Source: Blasia pusilla
Lineage: Eukaryota; Marchantiophyta; Marchantiopsida; Blasiales
Direction: 5' to 3'
Length of the DNA stretch: 64,000 nt
Assembly: GCA_050084515.1 (NCBI GenBank)
Contig: CM114273.1
Location: forward strand, 26,846,001-26,910,000
The notes under the pieces were generated by a model. The model did not search any database and was not told the origin of the DNA. It saw only the letters and a program-made list of their open reading frames with translations. Numbering within the stretch: the first letter of the stretch is position 1; every line of letters begins with the position of its first letter. Position numbers and translations under genes: made by a program. Of the stretch, positions 1 through 11,949 are shown piece by piece.

Positions 1-3000
1 TTAAAAAAAAACTAAGAAATCTAAAATTCACATGGAAGCTATTCATTAGTAAGAATTTGTAAAAATTCAAGCATTTAACTAGCTAAAGACAAAGGGATTC
101 CCATGAGAAACCTAAAATATAAAGAAAGATAAATATATAATGAGTGGAAGTATGATACTATTTTGACCTAAATTTACTTTGTTGCCCATGTCATGCACTC
201 AATCTTATGGATGGAAATCAAAATATCCTCCAATCCATGTTATTATTGGAGAGAGCCTTTCATTTTACTAACACTCTTTTTGTTGACACTTAGCACTTTC
301 AACCAACAAGATGACTCACCTTCTAGATGAATATGGTCAATTGACACGTTTGAGAATTAAATACGAGAGGTGGTTTAAACCTGTGCATGGCACGGGCTTA
401 AACCAACTAATATGGATCCCGGGTTTTGGATTTGAAGACATACAAACACCATAGGGACAGTGAATAACACTGCAAGGAGAATAGAAATATGACTTTTCAC
501 TAACACGGGGAGTAACAAGGCATAAAAACCAGATGTAACACGACGTTCTCACTAACATAGTTCACATTAACACGAGAGAGTAATATGACATGGCATTGCA
601 CTAAAAATTATAACGTGAGGTTTACATTGAATAGATAGCCGGAAAACACAAGTACCATATGGAGTAACATGAGGAATAACACGACGTAAAATGAATGATC
701 ACGAAGTGAGTTTGTTAATATTAGGATCATCCTCGATTCAGATCCGACAGCTGAAAAGTTAGGAGCTCAAGAACTTTCATTTCCTTGGCTCTTCACTCCG
801 AATCAACTCTCCCATAGTGCCACCAAAAGTATACGTTGCTATAGGAGAGAGAGAAGAGATTATTATGACCTAGTAGTAGGGGCCTAATGAAGCGATTGTA
901 CACGTATTGCATTTAAGAGTTTCACATCCAAAAAGTTGACATATACACAATAAAGGCTAATTTTTGCTTAAATATTCCATAACAAAATTCCTTATATTTT
1001 TTTAATTTCAGATTTATCTCTTGTTAGCTTATGGAGAAATGATTTATTTCTTACTTTTCCTACCCCCATCTTTCAATTTACAAAATAGAATCACTCATTT
1101 TGATCCAAATTTTTTTAAAATGTTTGTTAGAAATCCCTCATAATGAAACTTTATTATTTGTAAATTTAGGAATAAAACCCATATTCATCATTTTGAAGAA
1201 TTGTCCCTTTCCAATATTCTATTGTTATGCATAATCAAAATTTCCAAAATAGTGTGCAACTTCCCCTCCAAAATAATTTTTAAATAAAAATAATGATTTG
1301 CTTGGCTGGATACAAGAAATATTTTAAATTTATAAAATGGGATTTTTCTAATAAAAAATTTTGGGAAATTTTCCTAGAGACCCAAAACAATTTTCAAATT
1401 TTTTTTAAAAATTTAACTTAAAATTATTGAAACCTCTTTTATATTCAAGTTGTAGCGTAGAATGTGTTAAAATAAAAAATTAAGAAGGGTTTAAATTCTT
1501 TATACGTGCACTCATTGGAGGCTTCTTAGAGTGCATTAATGCTCATAATAATAGGAGAAGTCTTCTTCACAAAATGCCAATATTAACCATAAATAATGAA
1601 AAGAACATAAAATTAGGATCTCTCATTTATGTTATGGAGGGCACGTGTAACACTGTCAATATACAACCCAAAAATTTCAAAAAATGTAGAAATAACACGA
1701 ACATTTGAATTTATCATTTTAATCTATATTTCAATGAGAGAGTGTCCTCTTGATATTTGAGGATCTCTCCTTATAACACTTGGCATTTTCAACCAATGTG
1801 GTTTTGACACATATCCTTAAATCACTCAGAATTGATTTTGGGATTCATTTAAGTTACAAGGGTGGATCATGGGATGGATTTCAATTAGTTACTGGTACTT
1901 ATGGGTAATTTAAATTACCCATCATTAACATGTGCATCACATGAGCGTTCACTAGTTATTATGGAAGAAAACCAAATAAACACAAAGAAAGACAAAGAAA
2001 ATTAGATGCCCCATAAAGATAAGGAGGCAAGAATGAAAACCTCATAGCAACCAGCAAAATGAAACTAGGAAAAAAACCAATAGTTACTCCATAACCCACA
2101 TAATACATTCTTTTAATCGCATTCAATGAAATTAATTAGTTGTGAATGGATAATAAGAGGAGTGACTATGAACCACTTTGGTTAGGCTTATCAATGCCAA
2201 TAATGGTGGATATTGTAATACCACTATAATCCAATGACACTAAAAGATGGTGATGAATATGAGGTAAGGACAAGTAGAAATCTCAAGCTATTTGGTAGTC
2301 CTAGAACAAATGGTTAGCATTATGTTTCAAGGAAATGATTAAAAGACACATATAAGATCCTAATTACTTCCATGATAGAAGAGGAGAGACCTTAGTCATA
2401 TGTCTCATGACATAACTTAAATCCTTGATTTCTTTTATTCTATCATGCGTGGAAAGTTTTCTATGTACATCTAATATTAAAAGACTTAGACTCACTTTCC
2501 TTCAGGAGAATGAGTCGAGTAATATATTCGAATGAAAGTGATCGATTGAATCACTCCCATTTGGATAGGGAGAATACCAATACGTCTCCTTGGTTGGTTT
2601 TGGATGTAAACTTATCGAAGAGCGCCCAAATGATCGTTCATGATTAATGTTAACAAATATATCCTCTTAGTGGTTAAAAAACTCCTTATAACCAAACCTT
2701 CTCCTTCTTCATTTCAAAATATTTGTTTCTCGTGTTAATTGGACATGTGTATACGTTCAAAATAGTATATTTGACTTTCATCGCATCCTCTATTTTCTTC
2801 TTATCTTGTACCTCCTTTCAAATAGATTTATGTTAATGTGGAGAACCACATTGTAGCATTTGAAAATAAAAAAGTGTTTTGATTCATTTCCCCAATAAAA
2901 CTTACGAGATAAATGCCTTTCCTACATTGGAGAGATAACATATTGTTCAAAACAAATATTCGAATTGGAATTCAATGGTCAAATCTTACACGTCCTTGAG

Positions 3001-4119
3001 CACATTCATGGGATTTTTTATGAGGAATTTCTGAAAGTTGAATATTTTCATCCCAACAAATATGATGGACTTTGGTGAATGTGATTCCTTAAAGATGGCT
3101 TGTAAGTTAGTAAAGCACTCTTATGCCTAAAATGATAAAAAAACAACAACAATGAGTCTTTGGTCGATTTGGTCATAGGTGTGATCCGCTATAAAAGATC
3201 ATATTAGAACCATTTTTTTCTTATTCAAGTAAGCAAGTAATAAAGGAATAAATTTTGTTGGGTAGTGGTGTTGAATAATTGCAACTGTAGAATGCAAGGA
3301 AGAGTTCCTTCCCAATTCCAAATGATGTTTTAGATTTTTTTTGTAAGATTTATGTCATTGTGGACATCCAAATAATTTAATTAAGTAGACCTAAGAAGAC
3401 ATTTTGGATTTGAAAACAAGGCATCCCATAATATAAATTAGAATTACTTACTTCCCATCCATATATTTTTGGAACCCTAACAAAGCCTAGAAACTAAGTG
3501 TGCCTTGATTTATATATTCTTTATTACAATTCGTATATTTTTTCAAGGTAAGATATTAGTCAACTCTTTTTAGGATGTTTCTCTATCATCTCTTTTTGAT
3601 TCATTGCATACCTCTAGTGACCTCCTTGAATGGTTGAATTCCTCAACATGTAAGATTTATAGTCATACAAATATATCACAATAAATAACTAAAAATACAT
3701 TGATCTCTCTCCCATGTTGCAAAAAATATGTTGGAAGAAATCGGAAAATCACTCAAAAAGTCACACTTGATATACTTGGTTCAATTCTTATTCATAATTT
3801 ACACTCGCAATCAAACACTCTCAAGTTCATTTACTAAGATATGCAAATATTTTACATTGTGAACTCTTAAAGACTCCCTCATAAGGCCTAAAGTTGCATG
3901 AATGAAACAACACTACTTAAAACTTTAATGCAACTTCAATCATATAGTCATATAAACAATATATATACCATACTCGCCCCTCTTATTGAGGCGATCATAG
4001 ACGACAAACTTACCATTTAGGGATATGGATAGTATTAATATAATATCCAATAGAATATAACATACAAAATAAAAAAGAATCTTGTGGAAATGATCCTTAG
4101 CATGCTTGACGAAAAAAAT
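1..4119. other. AT-rich intergenic DNA, no gene supported
   Basis: This stretch is AT-rich with only short frames, dense in stops on both strands. I searched it for reverse transcriptase, integrase, protease and plant gene motifs and recognised none. It is probably decayed repeat DNA. It ends where the LTR of gypsy element A begins. Confidence 0.5.
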
Positions 4120-4449
4120 CAAGCTCTCTCTCTTGGAGGTATACCCCCTTCCCTCTCCCAAGCCCTCTCAACGATAACCTATGCTCGTAGGTCATCTCTT
4201 TGGCTCTTGACCTGCTATAGTGGGTCAAGGTCAACTTCCCAATATGGAAATTCAGCTATCTCCAACATGGAAACTTACTCGAAATAGTAAGTTGATATAT
4301 ATGGCTCCAAAGGAGCCTAAACCAAGGGGAAACCTGCTCTCAGGTTTCCCGAGGCCTCAATAGGTAATCCTCGACCTCTTGGGCCTATCCTCCACTACTC
4401 GTGCAGACGCTCTGCTGGATCCCACCGATCTATCCTAACAGTCGTGACA
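4120..4449 (-). repeat. 3' LTR of gypsy element A
   Basis: The sequence matches 11054-11385 over its whole length with scattered substitutions and ends in gtgaca, so on the minus strand it begins TGTCAC. A minus-strand TATA-like run lies at about 4294-4301. Inverted repeats flank it: ggctcc/ggagcc at 4303-4317, a perfect 10-bp pair at 4327-4350, and aacttac/gtaagtt at 4272-4293. Confidence 0.8.
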
Positions 4450-4764
4450 ACTATCGTGCGTATACACTTCGCTACACAACATACATCAGTGTCATCGAAT
4501 ACACACACAAACACACACGATCCCATGCTAACTCATGGCATCCATACACAGACGCAAGAAGTACCAAAATATCTCCAATCGCACCCCTAGTTGGTGGTTA
4601 GATCCTCTAACTCGAGATAGCCATCTAAACCTACCTACCACGACATACATCTCTAGGTCACTAAGAGCAGAAAGGTCGGGTGCTCATGTGGCCCCACCGT
4701 TAGTCGCCTTCGTGTCATCCATGTCACAGAAAAAGTCGGAATCTAAACCTACCTAGTATCTCCT

Positions 4765-5709
4765 CTATGTACATCTGGGACACATCCATCGTCCCCGAGG
4801 AACCCTAATGAGAGGTGGCGTCAGACATGCCATATGCCAACCTCTCGAATATCCATCACAGACTAGCATCGTGGCCGCACCACGAGCAGAACCATACAAC
4901 ATACAACGCAAGTCTGTAGGAACTACTGTTGAGCTCAAATCTAATGTACCATCGATGTTAGGAAGGTGACATGGCGCACAATTACACACATGGTCCTTCC
5001 ATATCATACCATCGTGGCCCTCCAGCAAGAGAACACCGGATGGCAAAACGTCACGCACTCTCATGAAAGTGCGTCCTATAGTCACATCTAACGTCGTCGG
5101 TATCGTGTGCTGCAAGTAGACATAATCTCCTTGATGAAACCTCTGGATAGTTGGTCGATAACCACCACCCCGAATAGTCGCATACCTCAACGTATCGCGA
5201 TGCTGCGCAATCGCCAAGTTCTTGAACACCATGGGCATCACTCTCCGAAACAACTCAGCCCTCTGAGAACATGCTCGCATCCATGCACATGGGTTATCAA
5301 AGTCCAACACCTCACTAGCATCTCGACGAATGGCCGCAGGTAATTTTGGCTCTGGCCATAAAGTAGCAAGTACGGTGAAAAAGACTGTAAGGATGCTTGC
5401 TTGCTGAATGTGTATCCGATCGCCAACCACGGCAACTGGAGGTCCCAATCTCCTAAGTGACCTCTCTGCAAGCCATACTTGCGTAAACCCGAGATCCAAG
5501 GACTCTCTACTAGACCTCGCCATCAAAGTCTCCACACTTTGGCTCTCCATAGCCAACATGCCTAAATAGGCTGACGCGTGCCATCCTGGTATTGACTCGT
5601 CATCACTCTCTCCATGCCATCGAGCTCCACTCGCATCTCGCTGACTCAAGCATGGGTTACAACTCAACCCATCTACATCCTGGTTGAGCGTCCCAGGTCT
5701 ATGTACCAC
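4765..5709 (-). pseudogene. RNase H tail fused to integrase C-terminus and PHD finger (element A)
   Basis: A 314-codon open frame starts at the RNase H/integrase linker (HRPGTLNQDVDGLS) and passes directly into the region downstream of the integrase catalytic core (LPAAIRRDASEVLDFD). It then reads the integrase C-terminal barrel (GDYVYLQHTIPTTLDV) and ends in a PHD-like finger (MLVCDGYSRGWHMACL ... WMCPRC). The zinc-binding, DDE catalytic segment present in element B at about 52.5-51.75 kb is absent without loss of frame. Two PHD zinc ligands are changed from Cys to Tyr (CMLY and CDGY), so the finger should not fold. The remains are clear; no function is likely. Confidence 0.8.
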
Positions 5710-7058
5710 CTAAAAATCATACTCCTGCAACAACAAAGCCCATCTCGTAAGCTTCCCTATAAGCTTGTCGGACTCCACCGACCACTTCAGTGGTTGATGA
5801 TTAGTGATGATGGTAAAGGAGTTTCCAAATAAGTAACACTTGAAATGCGTGATAACCCACACTGCAGCCAAGCACTCATCCTCATACGAGCTGTACTTTG
5901 CCTCTGCAGCGTTGTTCGAGCGGCTAGCGTAAGCCACCACAAACTCTCTACCTCATTATCATGTTGGGTGAGCACCGCTCCAAGCCCCAACATACTCCAA
6001 TCCGTGTGGAAGTGGAAAGGACGCCGCTTGATCGGTCTCCTCAAGATGGGCGCGGACGTCAACCTATCCTTGAGCAACTGAAATGATCGCTCTTGCTCAT
6101 CCGCCCAATGCCACTCGTGATCCACCTTGGTTAGCAAGGTTAGTGGCTTCACAATCGAATTGAATCCCTTGGCGTACCACCGATAGAAGTTTTCCAATCC
6201 CATGAATGCCCAAACACGGCTCACATCTGTAAGGCGTGGAATGCGTGAGATAGCCTCCACCTTTGTCTGCTGAACACCAAGGCCCCCTGGGTTTATCGTA
6301 TGACCCAAATACTCAATCTGGTCGTAGAAGAACTTGCACTTGTCTGGATGTAGCTTCAGCCCATGTAATTGCAATTGTCAAAACACCTCCTCTAGATGTC
6401 GCTCATGCCCCTCAACCGTGGCGCTAAAGACTACGATATCATCAATATAACACCTAGCAAAATTCAGACCAGCCAAGATCCTATCCATGACCCGTTGAAA
6501 CTCAGCGGGGGCGTTCTTTAACCCAAATGGTAAGAACCGCCATTGGTACAAACAATCCTTCCCGTGAGGATCGATGCCCCAAAATGCCGTGTTTTGCCTT
6601 TCCTCCAATCTGATACGCAGCTGATGGTTTCCGGCTCGCAAATCCAATGAACTGAAGACCTTTGCCTATCCAATCGCATCTAAGATCTCCTCAGGGGTGG
6701 GCATGGCATACGTATTGCACTTCGTCTGCCAGTTGATAGGTCGGTAATCCCCACACATCCGCCTATCCGTCCAGTTGCCATGCACATCCTTCTTGGCGGG
6801 CATGACAGTGGCAGATGCATACTCCCAATGCGACATCTCCACTAGTCCTTCTCCGACCAAATCCTGGCTCCTACTCTAAATCAGAGTCCTCTCCATATCC
6901 TTGTTCCTGTAGGATCGTCGGAAGATCGGTGTATCACTCGACAACTGAATGCGGATACCCGGTCCCTTCAGCATACCCAAATCCTCCATGCTAAACACAA
7001 AGCAACTCCTATAACTCCTGAGGAATTGATGTATCGGGCGCCGCTCTCCTCCTGTCAA
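5710..7058 (-). pseudogene. Reverse transcriptase and RNase H remains (element A)
   Basis: Ty3/gypsy polymerase is readable in pieces. The N-terminal fingers are at 7058-6876, the template-grip region with MCGDYRPINWQ near 6740, and 6647-6378 carries DLRAGNHQLRIR, the FLPFGLKNAPAEFQ motif and the catalytic CYIDDIVVF. The thumb and start of RNase H (HTDWSMLGLGAVLT) follow at 6374-5980. The rest of RNase H (YASRSNNAAEAKYSSYEDE and the HQPLKW motif) is in another frame at 5940-5710. Stops near 6377 and 6662 and a frameshift near 5960 inactivate it. It sits between the pre-RT spacer and the integrase remnant, as in element B. Confidence 0.85.
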
Positions 7059-7059
7059 C

Positions 7060-7850
7060 TAAGGGCCCATGTCTGGCTCCCAAGTCTCCATTGTGACTAC
7101 GATAAGACTCTCCGGCGCGGGTATCGGTGGTTGCTATGGTGCAACCCCGTCTCAAACAACAACACTCGGCCGCTCTCCTACAGCCAATTGCAAACTCTCA
7201 TCTCCTCCACGTCTAATGCTCGAAACCACGCTCGATGTTGTGGCTATCATCTCCCGGCGTACCTGCAAAACATCCCAAGAAGTCCAAGGGTGTCTCTCTT
7301 GATCTTCCCTGGTGTGTAGATCTCCTCGGGTCTTGCCCCCTGCCACTGCCTCCACCATCTCGGTAGGCATGGGGCTCACCAACGCAATCGTAGTGATCTG
7401 TCACGATCTCATATGGCAGTGCTCAGCCACTCCCAAGGTGAGGATCCATGTCAAGTCGTTCAGGTCCATCGTCTGACCCAAGATATGGCATCGTGATGCC
7501 TCTGATACTGACGGTACTGCCCTCACTCGTGTGGGAAATCCCATCGCTCGCTCTCTCTTGTCGGCGTTGGGCTCCACCAACCGCTGGACCTGGTCATCTC
7601 AAACCAAGCCAGGACCGGCCTCCTTGTATGCGTAGGAAGCGGGAAAACTCACAAACGTGGGCTAGGCTGCCGGCGGCCTGCCTACCCTATTGATCATAGT
7701 CAACGGTGGTCGATCATTGTGCCTCACTCCCTGTGATCGGAGACCTAGATCCATAATAGAATCCACTAACAAACGGGAGGGGCGCTCCACTCTCGCATAC
7801 GTTGTCGTGTCGAGAATCTTTCTTCGAGCAAGGGTGGGCCTTCTAGCTGC
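7060..7850 (-). pseudogene. Pre-RT spacer of element A
   Basis: This stretch aligns by eye with 53966-54700 of element B. Both contain the minus-strand equivalents of the plus-strand strings 'caacggtggtcgatcat' and 'ggtctatcatcccgtg', a shared splice-like order of Pro/Arg-rich fragments, and both end just upstream of the RT fingers. No domain is recognisable in either copy. In element B the methyltransferase lies immediately upstream; in element A the similarity stops near 7850 and unrelated sequence begins. Confidence 0.5.
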
Positions 7851-7879
7851 GGTAGATGCGGTCGATGCAAGGTGAACTC

Positions 7880-9030
7880 TCTAATAAGTTATCCTTTTTC
7901 AATACAAAATTATGATGTACACTCTCCATTCTCTCACGACAGGTATCACAAATGGAAGTGCCGAGGCGATCACTTCTTCGTAACATCGGACCCCGAAATT
8001 CCTAACTATAAAATCCCTATAAACTATTTTACGTTTGTACACGAGGAAGATAGCACAACTAGTGTTAAACACTACTTGACCAGGCCTATTGACATCCATG
8101 GATCGCTATATAAGGACATACAAAGTACAATCCCATGTCCTTCCATATGTGACGATAGGAAGAATCACCGGAGTTGGAGATTGCATGACCTGGTTCATGA
8201 ACGCCTCCCCAAAGTGATAAACTAAATAGCGAGTGAACCAGTGCCTATCTATAAAGAGTACCTTGACATGGTAAGGATTGAGGAAAGGAAAGTCGGGCAC
8301 AGCTTGTGCTCCACCCCTATCCATGCTTGACACACATTCTCTACTCTCCTCAAGAATGGGTTTTGGCGGAGTTATTCTCCCAAGAGGGGTAATCCACTCT
8401 CATTGGGGAAGTAACAAGCCAAAACATCCGCTATTTTAGTATGACTAAACTCCTCTACGGTGACAAACCTCTCATCCCCACACACACACACCACACTCTA
8501 GAAATCTCTCAAAGAATAGACCATAGTCAAATTACTCTCCCAAGAGGGGTGATCCACTCTCATTGGAAGAGCAAGCAATCCCAAAGCCATACACTCAAGA
8601 GAGAGACGAGAGACTCAAGATGTGGAATAGAAAGTGATGAACCCTTGAAGGTCCCTCCTCTTTATATACTCACAAGGGATCCACAAGAGTACGAAATAGA
8701 GCTTATCTTATCTTGTGCCACATGGCTTCCTCCTAAGGCTTAGCCAATCACATTTTGACACAAGTAGATTTCCTCTTATCTCTTCCAAAATATCCTCTTT
8801 TACCCACATGATATTTTCCAAATTACCCCAACTAACCTAGCCACCAACCAAGACTACTTTTGCTTTTCATTAAAGCAACTACCTTACTTTTATAAAGTCA
8901 TCTTTTATTTATTACCTCCTTTTCCTAAAGTTGGGCCCGCATAAAAGAGGCACCATAAAGAGGTTTAAACATAAGAATCTCCTTTTTCTAAGCCAATTTA
9001 CTTAATACTAATGAAACTCTATCTAACACT
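7880..9030. other. Foreign segment inside element A, possible LTR fragment
   Basis: This about 1.15-kb stretch replaces the gag C-terminus, protease and methyltransferase seen in element B. It contains a near-identical direct repeat of about 36 bp (8371-8406 and 8531-8566, core ctcccaagaggggt). A TATA-like tatatact lies at about 8663. A promoter-like motif in a segment with no coding motif suggests an LTR from another element, but I found no partner copy in the window. Confidence 0.35.
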
Positions 9031-9317
9031 TAATGACGAACTCAATGTTGTCCATCTCGTACGCCCAACTGGTAGGACCACTCAATGTATACGTTGGATC
9101 ACTACCACACTTCTCTATATGCTCCCCCTGGTATGAAGATGACACAAAAGGAAATCGAGGTGGTCTCTCACGTGGTGACCCTCAAAACCTCGCACCACTC
9201 CGCCTAAACCCTCCAGAGCTACTCTCAGGTCCACTACCTCGCCTCTCAAAATCCCCAAAGGACGCCGTGATGGCCCTCATGTCCCTCTCACACGATCACT
9301 CTCAATCTCATGAGTAA
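9030..9317 (-). pseudogene. gag N-terminal remnant of element A
   Basis: The minus strand reads ERRGSGPESSSGGFRRSGAR, which parallels the start of gag in element B (EERGSASSSSGVTRSGVRYR at about 58170-58100). The DNA also aligns over about 100 bp. The rest of gag is missing. This places the 5' leader of element A between here and the right LTR. Confidence 0.55.
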
Positions 9318-11045
9318 TCCCTTAATCACTCATACTAAACATGCAGCACTCAGTGTACATTCTTTCATTGAGACGTGTGCTGTACGGCAACAAGCAGCGT
9401 AGTGCGGAAAATCAACCGATCTATCGTCTCATTGACAAACCATCCTCAACTCTGGACATCCCACATAGGTCTATGTCCCCTAAACCCATATATCATCGCT
9501 GCTCTTAGCATCTGCACAAAACCCAATATCCCAAATAACTTCCCAATATCCGGAAATCCCTCACACGTGCAGGGGAACAGACTATAATGGGTAACCTAAC
9601 AATAATATCGATGTCGCTATTTGACAACTGCAAATCTCGACCCCAACTTGGTCGTGGAGACAAATCCTCCAATATGCAAGTTGTACTCCTCTCGTACTGA
9701 CGCTGCTCAAACCTCCTCGATGTGCGGTGCAGGTCCAGTGGTCTGGTGATGCAGTGGCGGCACATAACGGCTACAAACGGCACGGCACTCGGGAATGGGA
9801 CGCAACACTCGGCGGCATAACCTCCTCAACCAACATATCACACGCTCTTCTCCTTAGTGAAAGAGCGGCTTCACGATTGAGACGGTGCGGTGCGGCCACG
9901 AGCGGCACGGCGCAGCAATCGGCGGTACGTTGCGGCTATAAGCGTCACGGCACGATACTTGATCGTCGTCGAGCGGCTACCGATCACAACATATCAGCAT
10001 GAAATGAAAACTCAAACAACATAACCCGGGTGACTTGCCATCATTGGTTAATGACAAAACTGCAATTATGATGGCGGCCAAAACAAAGTACGTGGTGGTG
10101 ACGCAAGTGAGAGAATCAACGAACGTCGTGGAAGACCCTCCACTCCGTAATGGCGGCAATGGCAACCAAAGGGTGGACAACGGACGGTGGATCGTTGACG
10201 TTGACGGTTGACCATGGATGGTGATGGCCAACCGGTGACGGTGATGGTTGACTATCAATGGCGGATTTTTTACGGTGACTATGACGGCGACGACCGCCAC
10301 CGACGTGGCGGTTGGTTTAGGGTGTGAACAATTTACACCTAAAAATTGCCTAGCAATGGAAATTTTGCAAGATTGACCATAAATTTTTGCTTGCAACTCC
10401 AAATTGTGCACTATTTGTTGCACAACGTGCATAGCTTCACGATCTACGACAATGTCAACAAATATTTAGAATCAGACATTCCAGTAAAAATCGACAGGCA
10501 CTGTCGTAAAGCCCAATGTCTCTTTCTCCTACACAAATTTGGGAGCGCTTCCGCGCTTATTTCTCCCAAAAAAAATGTAAAACCTATAAAAATACAAATG
10601 AGCAAGCTACATGGTGCTCCAAAGAGCGTTGGCATGGGTAAAATTTCCCCCATAATCAATCCGTATAAAAAATTGGGCAACGCTTCCACGCGCCACTCTT
10701 CTACACGAAAAATCGTCGAGTGCAAAGAACAATCCAAGCAACCCTTGCTCCGGTGAGCACTCCCATGAGCCACTGAACAGGGAACATGATTCCTAACATG
10801 CAAAAATAGCGAGTGACTAGCGAGCTCCCCCATGAAGGTCTCTCACTCTCTCATTCTCTCATTCTCGCTTTGTAAAGTAAGATCCAATCTCTCTCTACAC
10901 CATCTCACACCATAGCTCTCAAAGGTGTGCACTCTCTCTGATGTCAAACCAAACCCACTCTCCTAATAAGAGGCTTGGATTACACTCACAAGGCAAGGGA
11001 CCATAGCTCTGTTGCCTTGTGCCAAGAGGTTCAACAAAGAGAGAA
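9318..11045 (-). other. 5' leader region of element A
   Basis: There is no protein domain here. The stretch lies between the gag remnant and the 5' LTR. It contains short GC-rich near-repeats on the plus strand around 9760-9990 (variants of gcggctacaagcg...cacgg) and 10140-10320 (variants of tgacggttgac...atgg). I see no recognisable tRNA primer-binding site. Confidence 0.35.
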
Positions 11046-11385
11046 TGAGCTCTCAAGCTCTCTCTCTTGGAGGTATACCCCCTTCCCTCTCCCAAGCCCT
11101 CTCAACGGTAACCTATGCTCGCAGGTCACCTCCTTGGTTCTAGACCTACTATAGCGGGTTAAGGGCCACTTCCCAAAGTGTAAAGTAAACTATCCCCAAC
11201 ATGGAAACTTACCCGAAATAGTAAGTTTCTATATATGGCTCCAAATGAGCCAAAACGAAGGGAAAACCTGCTCTCTCAAGTTTCCCGGGTCCTCATCAGG
11301 TCATCCTCAACCTCTGGGGCATGTCCTCCACTACTCATGCACACACTCTGCTAGATCCCACCGATATATCCTAACAGTCGTGACA
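11046..11385 (-). repeat. 5' LTR of gypsy element A
   Basis: It matches 4120-4449 with scattered substitutions and ends gtgaca at 11385. The TATA-like run and the aacttac/gtaagtt inverted repeat are kept, while the long hairpin upstream is degraded. The divergence between the two LTRs is visibly larger than that between the two LTRs of element B, so element A is the older insertion. Confidence 0.75.
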
Positions 11386-11460
11386 AACCCTCTCTTTACC
11401 ATCTGCATAACTCTCTCTACCAAACCATTTGACTTTACATGATCTTGATGTGAGAATACA
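11386..11460 (-). pseudogene. Gypsy integrase fragment abutting the LTR
   Basis: Directly beyond the LTR the minus strand reads VKSNGLVERVMQMVKRG, the end of a Ty3/gypsy integrase core including the catalytic Glu region (compare LAERVVQTVKRGLRKYG in element B). It does not belong to element A's own order, so element A was probably inserted into, or recombined with, another gypsy copy. Confidence 0.6.
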
Positions 11461-11949
11461 AAATGTGACTAAATCATTCAACTATATTACAAATCTTGTA
11501 GATATAAAGTGGCATGGTCTGTCCATGCGCTCGTAGAAGAGCTTTGATGGAACCCAAACATGAAGATAACTTCAGATTCAAGAATGCGCCATCGTTGCAA
11601 CTCCTCAACTATTTGACTACTCAAGAAATTAGGGTTTTAACCTAAATTTTATCTTTTTTTGTTAATATAAATTTTTGCATCTAATCTTGATGAAATATAG
11701 GTTAGATCATCCTAATCATGGAGTTCCATAAGCTACGTACGTCATAATAATATGACTCCTTCGAAGTGTATGATGAAACTATCAAACTAAGCTTTCTACT
11801 CATATAAGAGGGCCAATCAGATAATGGAAGACAAGGAGAAACGGATGTTGAGAATCCAATCCCTCTCCCCACCCCCTTCCCCTCAATATCCATTCTCGAT
11901 CAAATAGACTATTATCTTTTACGGATGCTAAGACCCTTCAAATCTTGCT

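Larger units (their letters stand above)
4120..11385 (-). mobile_element. Ty3/gypsy LTR retrotransposon, element A (internally deleted)
   Basis: This is a minus-strand element of about 7.3 kb bounded by two similar LTRs (4120-4449 and about 11046-11385). In transcription order I can read a leader, a remnant of the gag N-terminus (about 9317-9030), an unrelated segment (about 7880-9030), a pre-RT spacer, reverse transcriptase, RNase H and the integrase C-terminal part with a PHD finger. Compared with element B at 50-59 kb, most of gag, the protease, the methyltransferase and the integrase catalytic core are missing. Several frames are broken, so it is a dead or non-autonomous copy. The outer end of the left LTR appears truncated at 4120, so no target-site duplication can be defined. 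Confidence 0.85.

Noticed and set aside
10346-10756. A 136-codon plus-strand frame inside the leader of element A
   Set aside because: On the opposite strand to the element, with no domain; likely chance.
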